Shown: one piece after another, positions 8,801 through 16,898 of the stretch
Numbering within the stretch: the first letter of the stretch is position 1
How the letters are laid out: every line of letters starts with the position of its first letter
NCBI RefSeq assembly: GCF_905220705.1
Contig: NZ_CAJNAT010000014.1
Coordinates: 62,001-126,000 of the forward strand
Direction: 5' to 3'
Length of the DNA: 64,000 bases
Origin: Paraburkholderia domus
GTDB taxonomy: Bacteria > Pseudomonadota > Gammaproteobacteria > Burkholderiales > Burkholderiaceae
Position numbers and translations under genes: made by a program
The notes under the pieces: model-generated
Seen by the model: only the letters and a program-made list of their open reading frames with translations
The model's database searches: none
What the model was told of the DNA's origin: nothing

Positions 8801-9957
8801 GCGCCTTTCTGCAGGAGTTCGATCTCAGTGCTAGTACTGCCGATAGTGCAAATGACGCTAACCGCGCCGACAGACCGACCATCGCGATCAAGGACAGCAT
8901 CGACATCGCCGGCTATCCGACCACCGCGGCCAGCCGCGCGCTCGCCGATGCGCCGCCCGCGTCGCGGCATGCGCAAGTCGTCCAGCAACTGCTCGACGCC
9001 GGCTGGCGTATCACCGGCAAGACCAACATGCACGAACTCGCTTTCGGCATGACCGGCATCAACGATTTTTGCGGCACGCCGCAGAATCCGCAGGACATAT
9101 CGCGCATTCCGGGCGGCTCGTCGAGCGGTTCGGCATCGGCAGTGGGGCAGAAACTCGTCGACGCAGCGCTCGGCACGGACACAGGCGGCTCTGTCCGCGG
9201 CCCCGCCGCATGTTGCGGCATCATCGGTCTGAAGCCGACTTTCGGACGCGTGTCGCGCGAAGGCGTCGCACCCCGCGAGACTACGCTCGATTGCGTCGGC
9301 CCGTTCGGGCGACACATGAAGACGATCGTCGACGTGATGCTCGCGATCGACCCTTCTTTCGACGCAAGTCGAGCACGTCGCGACGTTTCGAAAGCGCGGA
9401 TCGGTATTCCTCGCGTGGAGGCCGACAGCGAGATCGTGCGTGCGATCGCAACGGCGATATCACGCACAGGCTTCGCAACCCACGACCTTCGTCTCACTTC
9501 GATGAACGACGCGTTCGCGGCGGGCCTCTCGGTCATCAACGCGGAGACGTGGCGCGCGTTCGGTCATCTCGTGGACAGCGGCAAGCTCGGCGCCGATATC
9601 AAAGCTCGATTGCGAGCCGCTTCGAAGACGACGGCCGCGGATCTGGACGCAGCGGAACACGTGCGACGCGAGTTCACCGCTGAAGTCGACGCGGCGCTGA
9701 ATGAAGTCGATGTCCTCGTGCTGCCCACCATGCCCGCGTTGCCAATTACACTGGACGCCGCGCGCGCTGGCGCGTCGGTGATCGCCATGTCATCGCTGAT
9801 CCGGCCGTTCAATCTCAGCGGTCATCCCGCGCTCACGCTGCCGGTTGCCGTGGAAGGCTCCCCGCTCAAGGCCGGGTTGCAAATCGTCGGTTGCAAGGGT
9901 GACGACGAAACAGTGTGCGCCGTGGCGGCGCGTATCGAAGCGATACTTGCAGGCTGA
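8797..9957 (+). CDS. iacH: Amidase-signature hydrolase, IacH-like
   Basis: 386 residues of the amidase signature family. The Ser-cisSer-Lys triad is visible: Lys32 in IAIKDSIDI, the cis serine in IPGGSSSGSASA (about residue 109), and the nucleophile Ser132 in GTDTGGSVRGPAA. It would hydrolyse an amide produced during auxin breakdown, or possibly an auxin amide such as indole-3-acetamide. The start ATG overlaps the iacI stop; the longer frame from 8719 lies inside iacI. Slightly shorter than many amidases at the N terminus but with all catalytic residues. Confidence 0.8.
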   Translation: MSAFLQEFDLSASTADSANDANRADRPTIAIKDSIDIAGYPTTAASRALADAPPASRHAQVVQQLLDAGWRITGKTNMHELAFGMTGINDFCGTPQNPQDISRIPGGSSSGSASAVGQKLVDAALGTDTGGSVRGPAACCGIIGLKPTFGRVSREGVAPRETTLDCVGPFGRHMKTIVDVMLAIDPSFDASRARRDVSKARIGIPRVEADSEIVRAIATAISRTGFATHDLRLTSMNDAFAAGLSVINAETWRAFGHLVDSGKLGADIKARLRAASKTTAADLDAAEHVRREFTAEVDAALNEVDVLVLPTMPALPITLDAARAGASVIAMSSLIRPFNLSGHPALTLPVAVEGSPLKAGLQIVGCKGDDETVCAVAARIEAILAG

Positions 9958-9987
9958 GAGGCAACGCACCGAAGAGGAATCGACACC

Positions 9988-10110
9988 ATGTCCAACAGAG
10001 TCGTGCTGGTGACGGGCGCCGCAAGGGGACTCGGCGCGATCATCGCGCGCCGCTTCCATGCTGCCGGATACAACGTCGCGCTGGGCGATGTCTCGTTTGA
10101 CGCCGTCTAG
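9988..10110 (+). pseudogene. iacE: Short-chain dehydrogenase (IacE-like), truncated after 40 codons
   Basis: The reading frame starts with a good SDR N terminus: RVVLVTGAARGLGAIIARRF, the Rossmann glycine motif, then NVALGDVS. It stops at TAG 10108-10110, where an intact SDR would continue for about 200 more residues. No continuation is found in any frame downstream. GAAGAGGA precedes the start. The order after iacH and the family fit iacE. The cut marks a recombination or deletion breakpoint that removed the rest of the gene. Confidence 0.75.
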
Positions 10111-10375
10111 GTTTCGCGGTGGACATGTGTCACATTCATCAATTTCGCTCTCGCTATCAATCTGGCGGATTTTGGGGTAGCACTTCGGCGGTTGCATCGG
10201 TCGAGGATAAAGTACGTAGCATCTCCTCATGCGCCGGCTACTGGCCGCGGGTAATCTTCAAAGACATGCGATTGATCGATGGCACCCAGAGGCAGGGTCC
10301 AGCGTTCCAATTCAATTTGCAATCCTTATAAACTATCGCCAGACGCATCGTAGTGTGCCGAACCCAGTATTTCCA
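10111..10375. other. Unassigned sequence at the right border of the iac locus
   Basis: No open reading frame with coding character is seen on either strand. The stretch begins exactly where iacE similarity ends, so it is foreign to the iac locus. I could not recognise terminal repeats of a known IS family in it. It may be the scar of a lost mobile element. Confidence 0.5.
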
Positions 10376-10627
10376 CTACTGCGTCGGAACAGTGGAATTA
10401 TCCTGACCTGCGCGTTTGGCAGCGAGACGCTTCTCTGCTGCAATAAGGTCGTTTGGATAGTCATACCGTACTGCGTCGGGCTGATATCCAATCCCGACCA
10501 GTTCCCTTAGTTCCTGCGTCACTTTCGTCCGGGTCACAGCGTTATCGTTCGATGTTTGCGCGAACGCAACCCCAGGGAGAAGAACCAGCGTAGCTGCAAC
10601 CGACACCAACATTCGAGGCATGTTCAT
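10376..10627 (-). CDS. DUF4148 domain exported small protein
   Basis: 83 residues. A signal peptide (MPRMLVSVAATLVLLPGVAFA) is followed by a DUF4148 pattern: TRTKVTQELRELVGIGYQPD and then YPNDLIAAEKRLAAK. Such periplasmic proteins of unknown function are abundant in Burkholderiaceae. The ATG at 10627 is chosen because AGGAG lies 8 bases upstream (10636-10640 on this strand) and it places the signal peptide at the N terminus; the frame runs open to 10723 without reason to use it. Confidence 0.75.
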   Translation of the reverse strand: MNMPRMLVSVAATLVLLPGVAFAQTSNDNAVTRTKVTQELRELVGIGYQPDAVRYDYPNDLIAAEKRLAAKRAGQDNSTVPTQ

Positions 10628-10747
10628 GATCCACACTCCTGGCGAGGCGCTAAATGAGGTTGCACCAGCCTCGCTCAGCCAAGTATAGGTGTGAATCTGC
10701 AGCAACAGAAATGCGCGGAACAATCGAAAGGTATTCGCAAGGATTGC

Positions 10748-11616
10748 TCAGGCATCGCCCGAATACCAGCCGGATAAGGCCCAATCAATGGCGGACGCCA
10801 GGCCCGCTGGATTGTCCCGCATCATGAAGTGCCCTACGTTTTGCACGATACTGACCGCGATACCCACCTTCGACAATCTGTCCGCGTCGGGATGCGGCAA
10901 CGAGCGCTCGCCGAAAATCACAGCGCGCGGCATGTGTAGCCGGAACAGCAATTGGCGCCACGCCAGTGAATCGCCAGCGATGTCGCCGCACAATCGATTC
11001 CTCTGGGACAGGAGATCGCGAGAGCGCCCGCCCAAATGGGATCGCCCTCTTTCGACGCGGTTGCGACCATTTGCGCGTGGCCGTACAGCAAGTAGTCAGA
11101 TTCAGGGTAGGCTGCAATCTCGCGCCTGAGCAATCCTCCGCCCACGTCAAGATTTGGCTCTGCGAGAACCAGATGGCGCGCCCGGCGAGGCGCCATCGTA
11201 GCCGCGACGACAGCGACCGCCCCACCCATGCTGTGACCGAAGAAGTCGACTTTTGTTTCGAGACTCTGAATGAGCTCGACGACGATTCGAGCATGGTCTT
11301 CGATACGATATCTAAAACACTCAGGCCGATCGCCATACCCGGATCCCAGCAAATCGACCAGAATACTGCGCCGCCTCATCAATGCCGAATCTGCAATCAC
11401 TCGCGGCTAGTCGCACAAGGGCGCGCAGTCAAGTCCGTGGATAAACACGAGTGGCGTGTCTGACCCCGGAATGTCATGGAATCGCAGCGTTGCGCTTGGC
11501 CCGGAAACCTTGAGAGTGCGCACGGATGATCTTCGGCCGATATGCAGGCTTGTGGCGTTCAGGCGGTCGCTCCAGTACGCGCTGGCGGAGGCAAGACTTC
11601 CGGCGGAATCGGGCAA
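10748..11616 (-). pseudogene. Alpha/beta-hydrolase with an in-frame stop and a frameshift
   Basis: Similarity runs through three pieces. From 11616: LVFIHGLDCAPLCD (oxyanion-hole strand), then an in-frame TAG at 11407-11409, after which the same frame continues ILVDLLGSGYGDRP and the nucleophile elbow FFGHSMGGAVAV. Near 11036 the frame changes, and the last third carries RAVIFGERSLPHPDADRL with the catalytic Asp region and QNVGHFM with the catalytic His. The TAG stands where most relatives have a tyrosine. The beginning overlaps the 3' end of the M20 gene by 58 bases. Two independent lesions make it non-functional. Confidence 0.75.
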
Positions 11617-12995
11617 TCATAAGGCTTGCGGCCGCGCTTTTCGTCAAGCTCCACTTTTGCTGCGCGCAGCACATCCGGTTGGCCGACCAGATCGATGGCC
11701 GTGGCCGCCAGCGTCTGCGCGGCCAGCAACATGCCTCGATGAGCCAGCGTCGCCTTTCCCTGCGAGACCATTTGCCACGAATGAAAACCTGTTCCCCATG
11801 CGAAGCAGGACGTCAGACATTGCGTGGTCGGGACGACCCAAGTGACATCGCCGACATCGGTCGAGCCTGTCACCGGGCGCACCATGTCGGCCCGATACGG
11901 CTGGATTTCCGTGATGATCGGACGCGGATCACGCAGCGCCGCCGCGAAGTGACGGGCGCTATTCTCGAAATCGTCAGATGAAATGGTCTGCTGAATCTTG
12001 CTCGCGAATTCGACGTCGTGGTCACTGACGTCGAAGCCGCCGAGCGCCCGCATGTTCCGGTCGAGAACCTGATCGAGCGTGTCGTTATGCAGCACGTTCG
12101 AGCACGCTTTGTCAAAAATGATCTCGAGACGTGTGCCGGTCATCAATGCAGCACCGGTCGCGATCTGTTTGACACGCTCGAACAGATCCCGCGCGTCTTC
12201 GCTGCGCGGTGCTCGCACCGTATAAAGCAGTTCGGCGAGTACCGGCACCACATTGGTCGAAATTCCACCGGAATTGATGTAAGCGAAATGCACGCGCGCC
12301 TGATCCGGCATGTGCTCGCGCAGATAGTTGACACCGATGTTCATGAGTTCTGCGGCGTCCAGCGCGCTGCGCCCAAGATGCGGCGCCAGTGCCGCGTGCG
12401 CAGCCTTGCCGTGAAAGCGGAAATACGCCTGAACGTTCGCGAGCGTGGCGTTCATGAACACGGAGTTCGCTACCGACGGATGCCAGCTCAACGCGACGTC
12501 CAGGTCATCGAACAATCCGGCACGCGCCATAAAGGTCTTGCCGGCAGCAGCTTCCTCGGCGGGGCAACCGTAGAACCTGACCGTGGCGTCGATATTGTTG
12601 GCAGCAAGGTAGTCTCTCGCGGCCACTGCGGCGAGATGCGCGCCCGCGCCGAGCAGGTGATGGCCGCAGCCGTGTCCGTTGGTGTTGACGCCGTCAGCGG
12701 CCGGTACGCAGACCAACGCGCCGCTTTCCTGACTCAGCCCGGCCAAGGCATCGTACTCGCCGAGAAATCCGATGAGGGGGCCGCCGCTGCCCGCCTCCGC
12801 CACAAAAGCCGTCGGCAGTCCGGCCACGCCACGCGTCACGCGAAACCCTTCCTCCTCGAGTAGCGCCGCGTGCAGTTCGGCAGAGCGATATTCGCTGTAG
12901 CGCATCTCGGCGTACGACCAGATTTCATTTGCCAGTTCAACGTATCGCTGCTGCTTTGCCTCGACAAGACGCTTCACCTGTGCTGCGTGCTCCAC
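11559..12995 (-). CDS. M20 amidohydrolase, AbgB-like, copy 1 of 3
   Basis: 478 residues of the M20 metallopeptidase family, close in pattern to AbgB (p-aminobenzoyl-glutamate hydrolase subunit B). Metal and catalytic motifs are present: GHGCGHHLLGAG, FYGCPAEEAAAGKTFM and SWHPS. A dimerisation-domain stretch (PHLGRSALDAAELMNIGVNY) follows. It hydrolyses an amide between an acid and an amino acid; the substrate is unknown. It is divergent from the LysR at 13181. Copies 2 and 3 at 16899 and 18383 keep the same motifs. An auxin-amino-acid conjugate would suit the neighbouring iac locus, but that is inference. Confidence 0.85.
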   Translation of the reverse strand: MEHAAQVKRLVEAKQQRYVELANEIWSYAEMRYSEYRSAELHAALLEEEGFRVTRGVAGLPTAFVAEAGSGGPLIGFLGEYDALAGLSQESGALVCVPAADGVNTNGHGCGHHLLGAGAHLAAVAARDYLAANNIDATVRFYGCPAEEAAAGKTFMARAGLFDDLDVALSWHPSVANSVFMNATLANVQAYFRFHGKAAHAALAPHLGRSALDAAELMNIGVNYLREHMPDQARVHFAYINSGGISTNVVPVLAELLYTVRAPRSEDARDLFERVKQIATGAALMTGTRLEIIFDKACSNVLHNDTLDQVLDRNMRALGGFDVSDHDVEFASKIQQTISSDDFENSARHFAAALRDPRPIITEIQPYRADMVRPVTGSTDVGDVTWVVPTTQCLTSCFAWGTGFHSWQMVSQGKATLAHRGMLLAAQTLAATAIDLVGQPDVLRAAKVELDEKRGRKPYDCPIPPEVLPPPARTGATA

Positions 12996-13030
12996 ATAGC
13001 CTCCATTCGTTCAGGATCGGTAGTAGTTTC

Positions 13031-13066
13031 GAAAGATTCGCGCCGGCAACCGGGCGCAAATCTTTC
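13031..13066. promoter_or_regulatory. 36-bp palindrome, probable LysR operator (copy 1)
   Basis: GAAAGATTCGCGCC is followed after 8 bases by GGCGCAAATCTTTC, its reverse complement with one mismatch. It lies between the divergent M20 gene (start 12995) and LysR gene (start 13181). The outer arms GAAAGAT/ATCTTTC are conserved with identical spacing at 15127-15162. It is a good candidate operator for the LysR protein. Confidence 0.65.
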
Positions 13067-13240
13067 CACTTTCTGTTGGCGTAGAGTAGTCGACAGATAA
13101 CGAGCCAACAACTCAATGAAAGTGTTGCCGTTGACCCCCGGTTGTCTCCTCCTGAAAAAATTTGGTGTCATACATTGACCATGAAGCTACATCAACTCCG
13201 CGCACTTGTTGCGATCGCCGACACCGGCAGCATTCGGAAC
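13031..13240. repeat. Duplicated divergent promoter and LysR start, copy 1
   Basis: This stretch and 15127-15342 align over their whole length at roughly three quarters identity by eye. Shared blocks include CAATGAAAGTGTTGCCGTTGA-type sequence, GGTTGTCTCCTCC, AAAAATTTGGTGTC and the ATGAAGCT start of a LysR gene. This copy serves the intact LysR at 13181. Confidence 0.75.
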
Positions 13241-14131
13241 GCAGCCCGCGCCACGGACCTCTCGCCGGCCGCCATTACCAAGGCGATACGCGAGCTCGAG
13301 GAGGATCTGAATGTCACACTGATCGTACGCGAGCCCACGGGTGTGACGCTGACCGAGGCAGGTCAGACGCTGCTCGGGCATGCAAGGCTGACAGTTGGAC
13401 AATTGGCGCGAGCGCGGCAGGAAATGGAGCTGCTATCCGGCAAGAGGGACGGCACCCTGTCGATTGCAGCGGTGTCGTGGGTCGGTCTAACGTTGCTTGG
13501 AGAGGTTGTCGGCATGTTCCAGACGCGTATGCCTGAGGTAAAGATCGAATTCTTCGAAGGATTGGCAACCGTGTCGATACCAAGATTGCGCGACGGAACG
13601 CTCGATATCTCGATTGGAAGGGCTAGCTCTGTTACGCAAACGGAGGAGTTCACACATGTCCCGTTGTTTCGAACCGGCTACGCGGTGGTCGGCCGGGCAG
13701 AACATCGCTTGGCAGGATGTAGATCGCTGCATGAATTGAAGGACGCCGAGTGGATTCTGAATCGCGACTCTTCCGTCGACGAGCTCGCTTCGGACAACGC
13801 GTTCGCCGAATACTGCCGGGCCTACGAACCGCGTATCCATATATCACATTCCAGCGGAATCGCGCTCGGGCTGGTCGCCAACACAAATATGTTGACGCTC
13901 ATGCCCTGGCCGCTCGCGGAACTGCTCTTGAGCAGGGAGCGGTTATCCGTCCTCCCGCTCATCGACTCCATTGCCGAAGGGGAGATCAGCCTCATCTACC
14001 GGCGCGCCGCACCGCTCAGCAACGCGGCAAAATGCTTTGTGGAGTGCCTGACCAGTGTCATCCGCACCTCCATGACCTCCGACGATCCTTTCAAGCGCCG
14101 GCTCTTCAACTCGGTCGAGTGCCTGCTATAG
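13181..14131 (+). CDS. LysR-family transcriptional regulator
   Basis: 316 residues. The helix-turn-helix is at residues 1-62 (MKLHQLRALVAIADTGSI, then LSPAAITKAIRELEEDL), with the effector domain after residue 90 (GTLSIAAVSWVGLTLLGEVV). It resembles regulators placed next to abg-type M20 genes. The start at 13181 matches the LysR N-terminal pattern; the frame from 13142 is a chance extension. It is divergent from the M20 gene, with a 36-bp palindrome between them, so it probably controls that gene and perhaps the operon around 15447-20604. Confidence 0.85.
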   Translation: MKLHQLRALVAIADTGSIRNAARATDLSPAAITKAIRELEEDLNVTLIVREPTGVTLTEAGQTLLGHARLTVGQLARARQEMELLSGKRDGTLSIAAVSWVGLTLLGEVVGMFQTRMPEVKIEFFEGLATVSIPRLRDGTLDISIGRASSVTQTEEFTHVPLFRTGYAVVGRAEHRLAGCRSLHELKDAEWILNRDSSVDELASDNAFAEYCRAYEPRIHISHSSGIALGLVANTNMLTLMPWPLAELLLSRERLSVLPLIDSIAEGEISLIYRRAAPLSNAAKCFVECLTSVIRTSMTSDDPFKRRLFNSVECLL

Positions 14132-14155
14132 GCGATACGCGCGGCCAACCCGCGG

Positions 14156-15094
14156 TCAGGAATCGAAGTCCACTTCCAGCACGAGTCGGCCACGCGTGAC
14201 CTGCCTAGTTTCGAGTGCGCGGTGCGCCGCTGCCGTATCGGCAATGGGGAACACACCGGCAATCGCGGGCCGCAATATCCCCTGCTCCGCAAGTTGCGCG
14301 ACCGCGAGCAGAGCCTCGCGCTGATCGTCTACTGTCGCGCGTGTGACTGTCACGCCGAATTCCACCCCCCGGTCCACTATGGAATCCGCGGTCAAATACA
14401 CAAGGTTTCCGCCACGTCGCAAGATAGGATAGGAGCGCGCATGCACGGCGCCGCCGATCAGGTCGAATACCACATCCTGGTCGCGCAGCGTGCTGAAATC
14501 GTCGCGATCATAGGCAATCGCCCGATGCGCACCGAGATCCAGCACGTAGTCGACGTTGTCGGCCCGGCATGTGGCGCTCACGTGAGCCCCCAGATGTCGC
14601 GCGAGCTGCACCATCAAGCTTCCGACTGCGCCCGCCCCGCCGTGAATCAACACATGCGCATCGCGCGTGACACGCGCCGCTCGCACCACCGCACTCCATG
14701 CGCTAATGCCGGGCTGTAACAGCACCGCCGCCTGATGATCCGACAAATTAGCGGGTTTCAGCACGGCGCGTGTCGCGGAGCAAACGATCATTTCCGCGCA
14801 AGTACCGCCGCGAGTCAGATCGGCCAGTACACAGACGACGTCGCCGACCACCAGTTCACGCACCCCTTCGCCCACCTGATCGACGACTCCGATACCGTCC
14901 CGTCCGGGAATCATCGGGAACGCGAGAGTGAAATGTTGCTGGAGCAATCCGGCCCTGAGCTTGGTATCGAGAGGCGCGACCCCTGCCGCCCGCATTCTGA
15001 CCCGGACATCGCCAGGCCCGACGACTGGATCAGGATGCGTAACACGCTCAAGCACATCGGGACCACCATATCGAGAATACTGGATTGTTTGCAT
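14156..15094 (-). CDS. Zinc-free MDR oxidoreductase (quinone-oxidoreductase-like)
   Basis: 312 residues of the medium-chain dehydrogenase family, quinone reductase branch. The N-terminal GroES-like domain starts MQTIQYSRYGGPDVLERV and has PMIPGRDGIGVVDQVGEGV. The Rossmann motif is HGGAGAVGSLMVQLARHLGA near residue 150. The structural zinc cysteines of alcohol dehydrogenases are absent. It probably reduces an enone or quinone with NADPH. It faces away from the MFS gene at 15447 across a second copy of the divergent promoter. Confidence 0.8.
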   Translation of the reverse strand: MQTIQYSRYGGPDVLERVTHPDPVVGPGDVRVRMRAAGVAPLDTKLRAGLLQQHFTLAFPMIPGRDGIGVVDQVGEGVRELVVGDVVCVLADLTRGGTCAEMIVCSATRAVLKPANLSDHQAAVLLQPGISAWSAVVRAARVTRDAHVLIHGGAGAVGSLMVQLARHLGAHVSATCRADNVDYVLDLGAHRAIAYDRDDFSTLRDQDVVFDLIGGAVHARSYPILRRGGNLVYLTADSIVDRGVEFGVTVTRATVDDQREALLAVAQLAEQGILRPAIAGVFPIADTAAAHRALETRQVTRGRLVLEVDFDS

Positions 15095-15126
15095 GAGTTA
15101 TTTTTCGCCAATAAATAGTTAATTCT

Positions 15127-15342
15127 GAAAGATTCGCCGTGCCCACCGGCCCCTGATCTTTCCATCCATGGCGACGTAGAGTAGGTCGACAGATCGTGCG
15201 CCAGTAGCTGAATGAAAGTGTTGCCGTTGACCGACGGTTGTCTCCTCCATCAAAAATTTGGTGTCGTACATTCGCCATGAAGCTGCACCGGCTTTGCGCA
15301 TCTGTTGCGATTGACGGCAGCACCGATGCCCGGATTGCGTGA
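15127..15342. repeat. Duplicated divergent promoter and LysR start, copy 2 (decayed)
   Basis: Degenerate second copy of 13031-13240, including the palindrome GAAAGAT-N22-ATCTTTC at 15127-15162. The ATGAAGCT start of the LysR gene is kept at 15277. It lies between the divergent MDR gene (start 15094) and the MFS gene (start 15447), the same geometry as copy 1. Confidence 0.75.
15277..15342 (+). pseudogene. LysR N-terminal remnant (21 codons)
   Basis: Reads MKLHRLCASVAIDGSTDARI and ends at a TGA (15340-15342). It aligns with residues 1-24 of the intact LysR at 13181 (MKLHQLRALVAIADTGSIRN) with a three-residue shortening. Everything after the first helix is gone. Too short for an ordinary gene search, but the aligned leader upstream confirms its origin. 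Confidence 0.7.
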
Positions 15343-15446
15343 TCGAATTCACGACGTTTTGGCACGTTGACGACAATAAAAAGAACGAATTTATTTTTTA
15401 AACCGGACGGCAACTGCGCCGACGGAAACTCAATTCGGAGACGGGT

Positions 15447-16775
15447 GTGTCAAATCAAGCAAACGGGTGCGAGCACTCGACGGTCCACACAGCCTCGACC
15501 CTCGACTTCGTCGCGGTAGTCGTAGGTAACGCCCTGGAGTTCTTCGACTTCACGGTCTACGCCTTTTTTGCGGTATTCATCGGAAAAGCGTTTTTCCCGG
15601 CGTTTTCTCAGGCGAGTCAGGTGATCGCGTCGGTCGCCGTGTTCGGTGTCGGTTTCATTGCGCGCCCAATCGGCGGTGTGGTCATCGGGGTGTACGCGGA
15701 CCGTTCAGGGCGCAAGGCGGCGTTGTCTCTGACGATCGGCCTGATGGCGCTCGGCACCGCGGTCCTCGCGTTCACGCCGTCGTATGCGACGATCGGCATG
15801 GCGGCGCCTGTCCTCGTCGTCATTGGCCGCCTGCTACAAGGATTTTCGGCTGGCGGCGAAATGGGACCCGCGACGACCTACATGCTCGAAATGGCGGCCT
15901 CGAACCGGCGTGGCTTCTACACGAGCTGGCAGCTTGCGACTCAAGGCGTCGCTTCGCTGCTCGGCGGCCTGGTCGGCTACGTCGTGTCGTCGATGCTGTC
16001 ACCCGCGGCGCTCGCCGAATGGGGCTGGCGCGTGCCGTTCATGATTGGCTTGCTGATCGCGCCGATCGGGCTATATATCCGCAAGCAGTTGAGCGAGACC
16101 CTCGATACCGAGTCCGCGGCCAAAGGCACGGCTGAGCTTGCATCCGTCATTGTCGGCAAGCATCTGTCCGATTTGCTGATCTCTTGTGCCGTGCTGATCG
16201 GACCGACGATCACGGTGTATGTCGTCGGGTACTACATGACGACATACGGTCTGCGCGTGCTGCATCTGCCCACATCGACCTCGATGCTGGTCGGGCTCAT
16301 CACGGGCGGTGTGGGAATCGTCGCGTCACTGGCCGCCGGCCTGATCTACGACCGGTTTCCCAACACCAAGTGGATGGTGTTGCCGCAAGTCCTGATGGTT
16401 CTGGCGATCATCCCGGCCTTCATGTGGGTCACCCAGAGCGGCACCGCCAGCACCTTTCTCTCGATGGTAGCGCTGCTGACGCTGTTGCGCGTGTTGATGG
16501 CGCCGTTCCAGCTATGTTTCATTCCCGAGATATTTCCGAACGCGATCCGCAGCACCTGCGTATCCATTTGTTTCAGCGTGCCGACCACGATCTTCGGCGG
16601 TAGCGCGCAAGTCATCGTCGCATGGCTCGCCGCCAGAACAGCTGATCCGATGTCGCCCGCCTGGTACCTGCTGGCCGCAAACATCATTTCGCTGCTTGCG
16701 GTGCTGACCCTCTACCTGCGACATCGCTCAACGATGAGACGCAATAGCGTATTTCACGCCAAAGCGGGTATCTAG
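15447..16775 (+). CDS. MFS transporter, metabolite:H+ symporter type
   Basis: 442 residues with about 12 hydrophobic segments. Family marks are VGNALEFFDFTVYAFFAVFI at the first segment, the loop 2-3 motif DRSGRKAALSLTIG, and GRLLQGFSAGGEMGPATTYM in segment 4-5. It would import a small carboxylate in the inner membrane. Start is GTG 15447 with GGAG at 15437-15440. It precedes two M20 amidohydrolases, so it likely imports their amide substrate. Confidence 0.85.
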   Translation: MSNQANGCEHSTVHTASTLDFVAVVVGNALEFFDFTVYAFFAVFIGKAFFPAFSQASQVIASVAVFGVGFIARPIGGVVIGVYADRSGRKAALSLTIGLMALGTAVLAFTPSYATIGMAAPVLVVIGRLLQGFSAGGEMGPATTYMLEMAASNRRGFYTSWQLATQGVASLLGGLVGYVVSSMLSPAALAEWGWRVPFMIGLLIAPIGLYIRKQLSETLDTESAAKGTAELASVIVGKHLSDLLISCAVLIGPTITVYVVGYYMTTYGLRVLHLPTSTSMLVGLITGGVGIVASLAAGLIYDRFPNTKWMVLPQVLMVLAIIPAFMWVTQSGTASTFLSMVALLTLLRVLMAPFQLCFIPEIFPNAIRSTCVSICFSVPTTIFGGSAQVIVAWLAARTADPMSPAWYLLAANIISLLAVLTLYLRHRSTMRRNSVFHAKAGI

Positions 16776-16898
16776 CAGTCCGTCGAAACATCGCGACTAG
16801 CTAAAAGTGTTCGTCATTCGACTGCGAGGCCTGGCATGTCATTTCGACTAAGGGTTGAACAGCAACGGGCTTCTTGCTTCAATCGAACTGGAGAGCAA

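Noticed and set aside
12018..12863. 281-codon open frame on the plus strand
   Set aside because: Opposite the first M20 gene and without any recognisable motif.
12974..13171. Possible coding frame on the minus strand through both copies of the duplicated promoter
   Set aside because: VNGNTFI-type residues align between the copies, but frames break differently afterwards and no start or family is visible; the similarity is explained by the DNA duplication.
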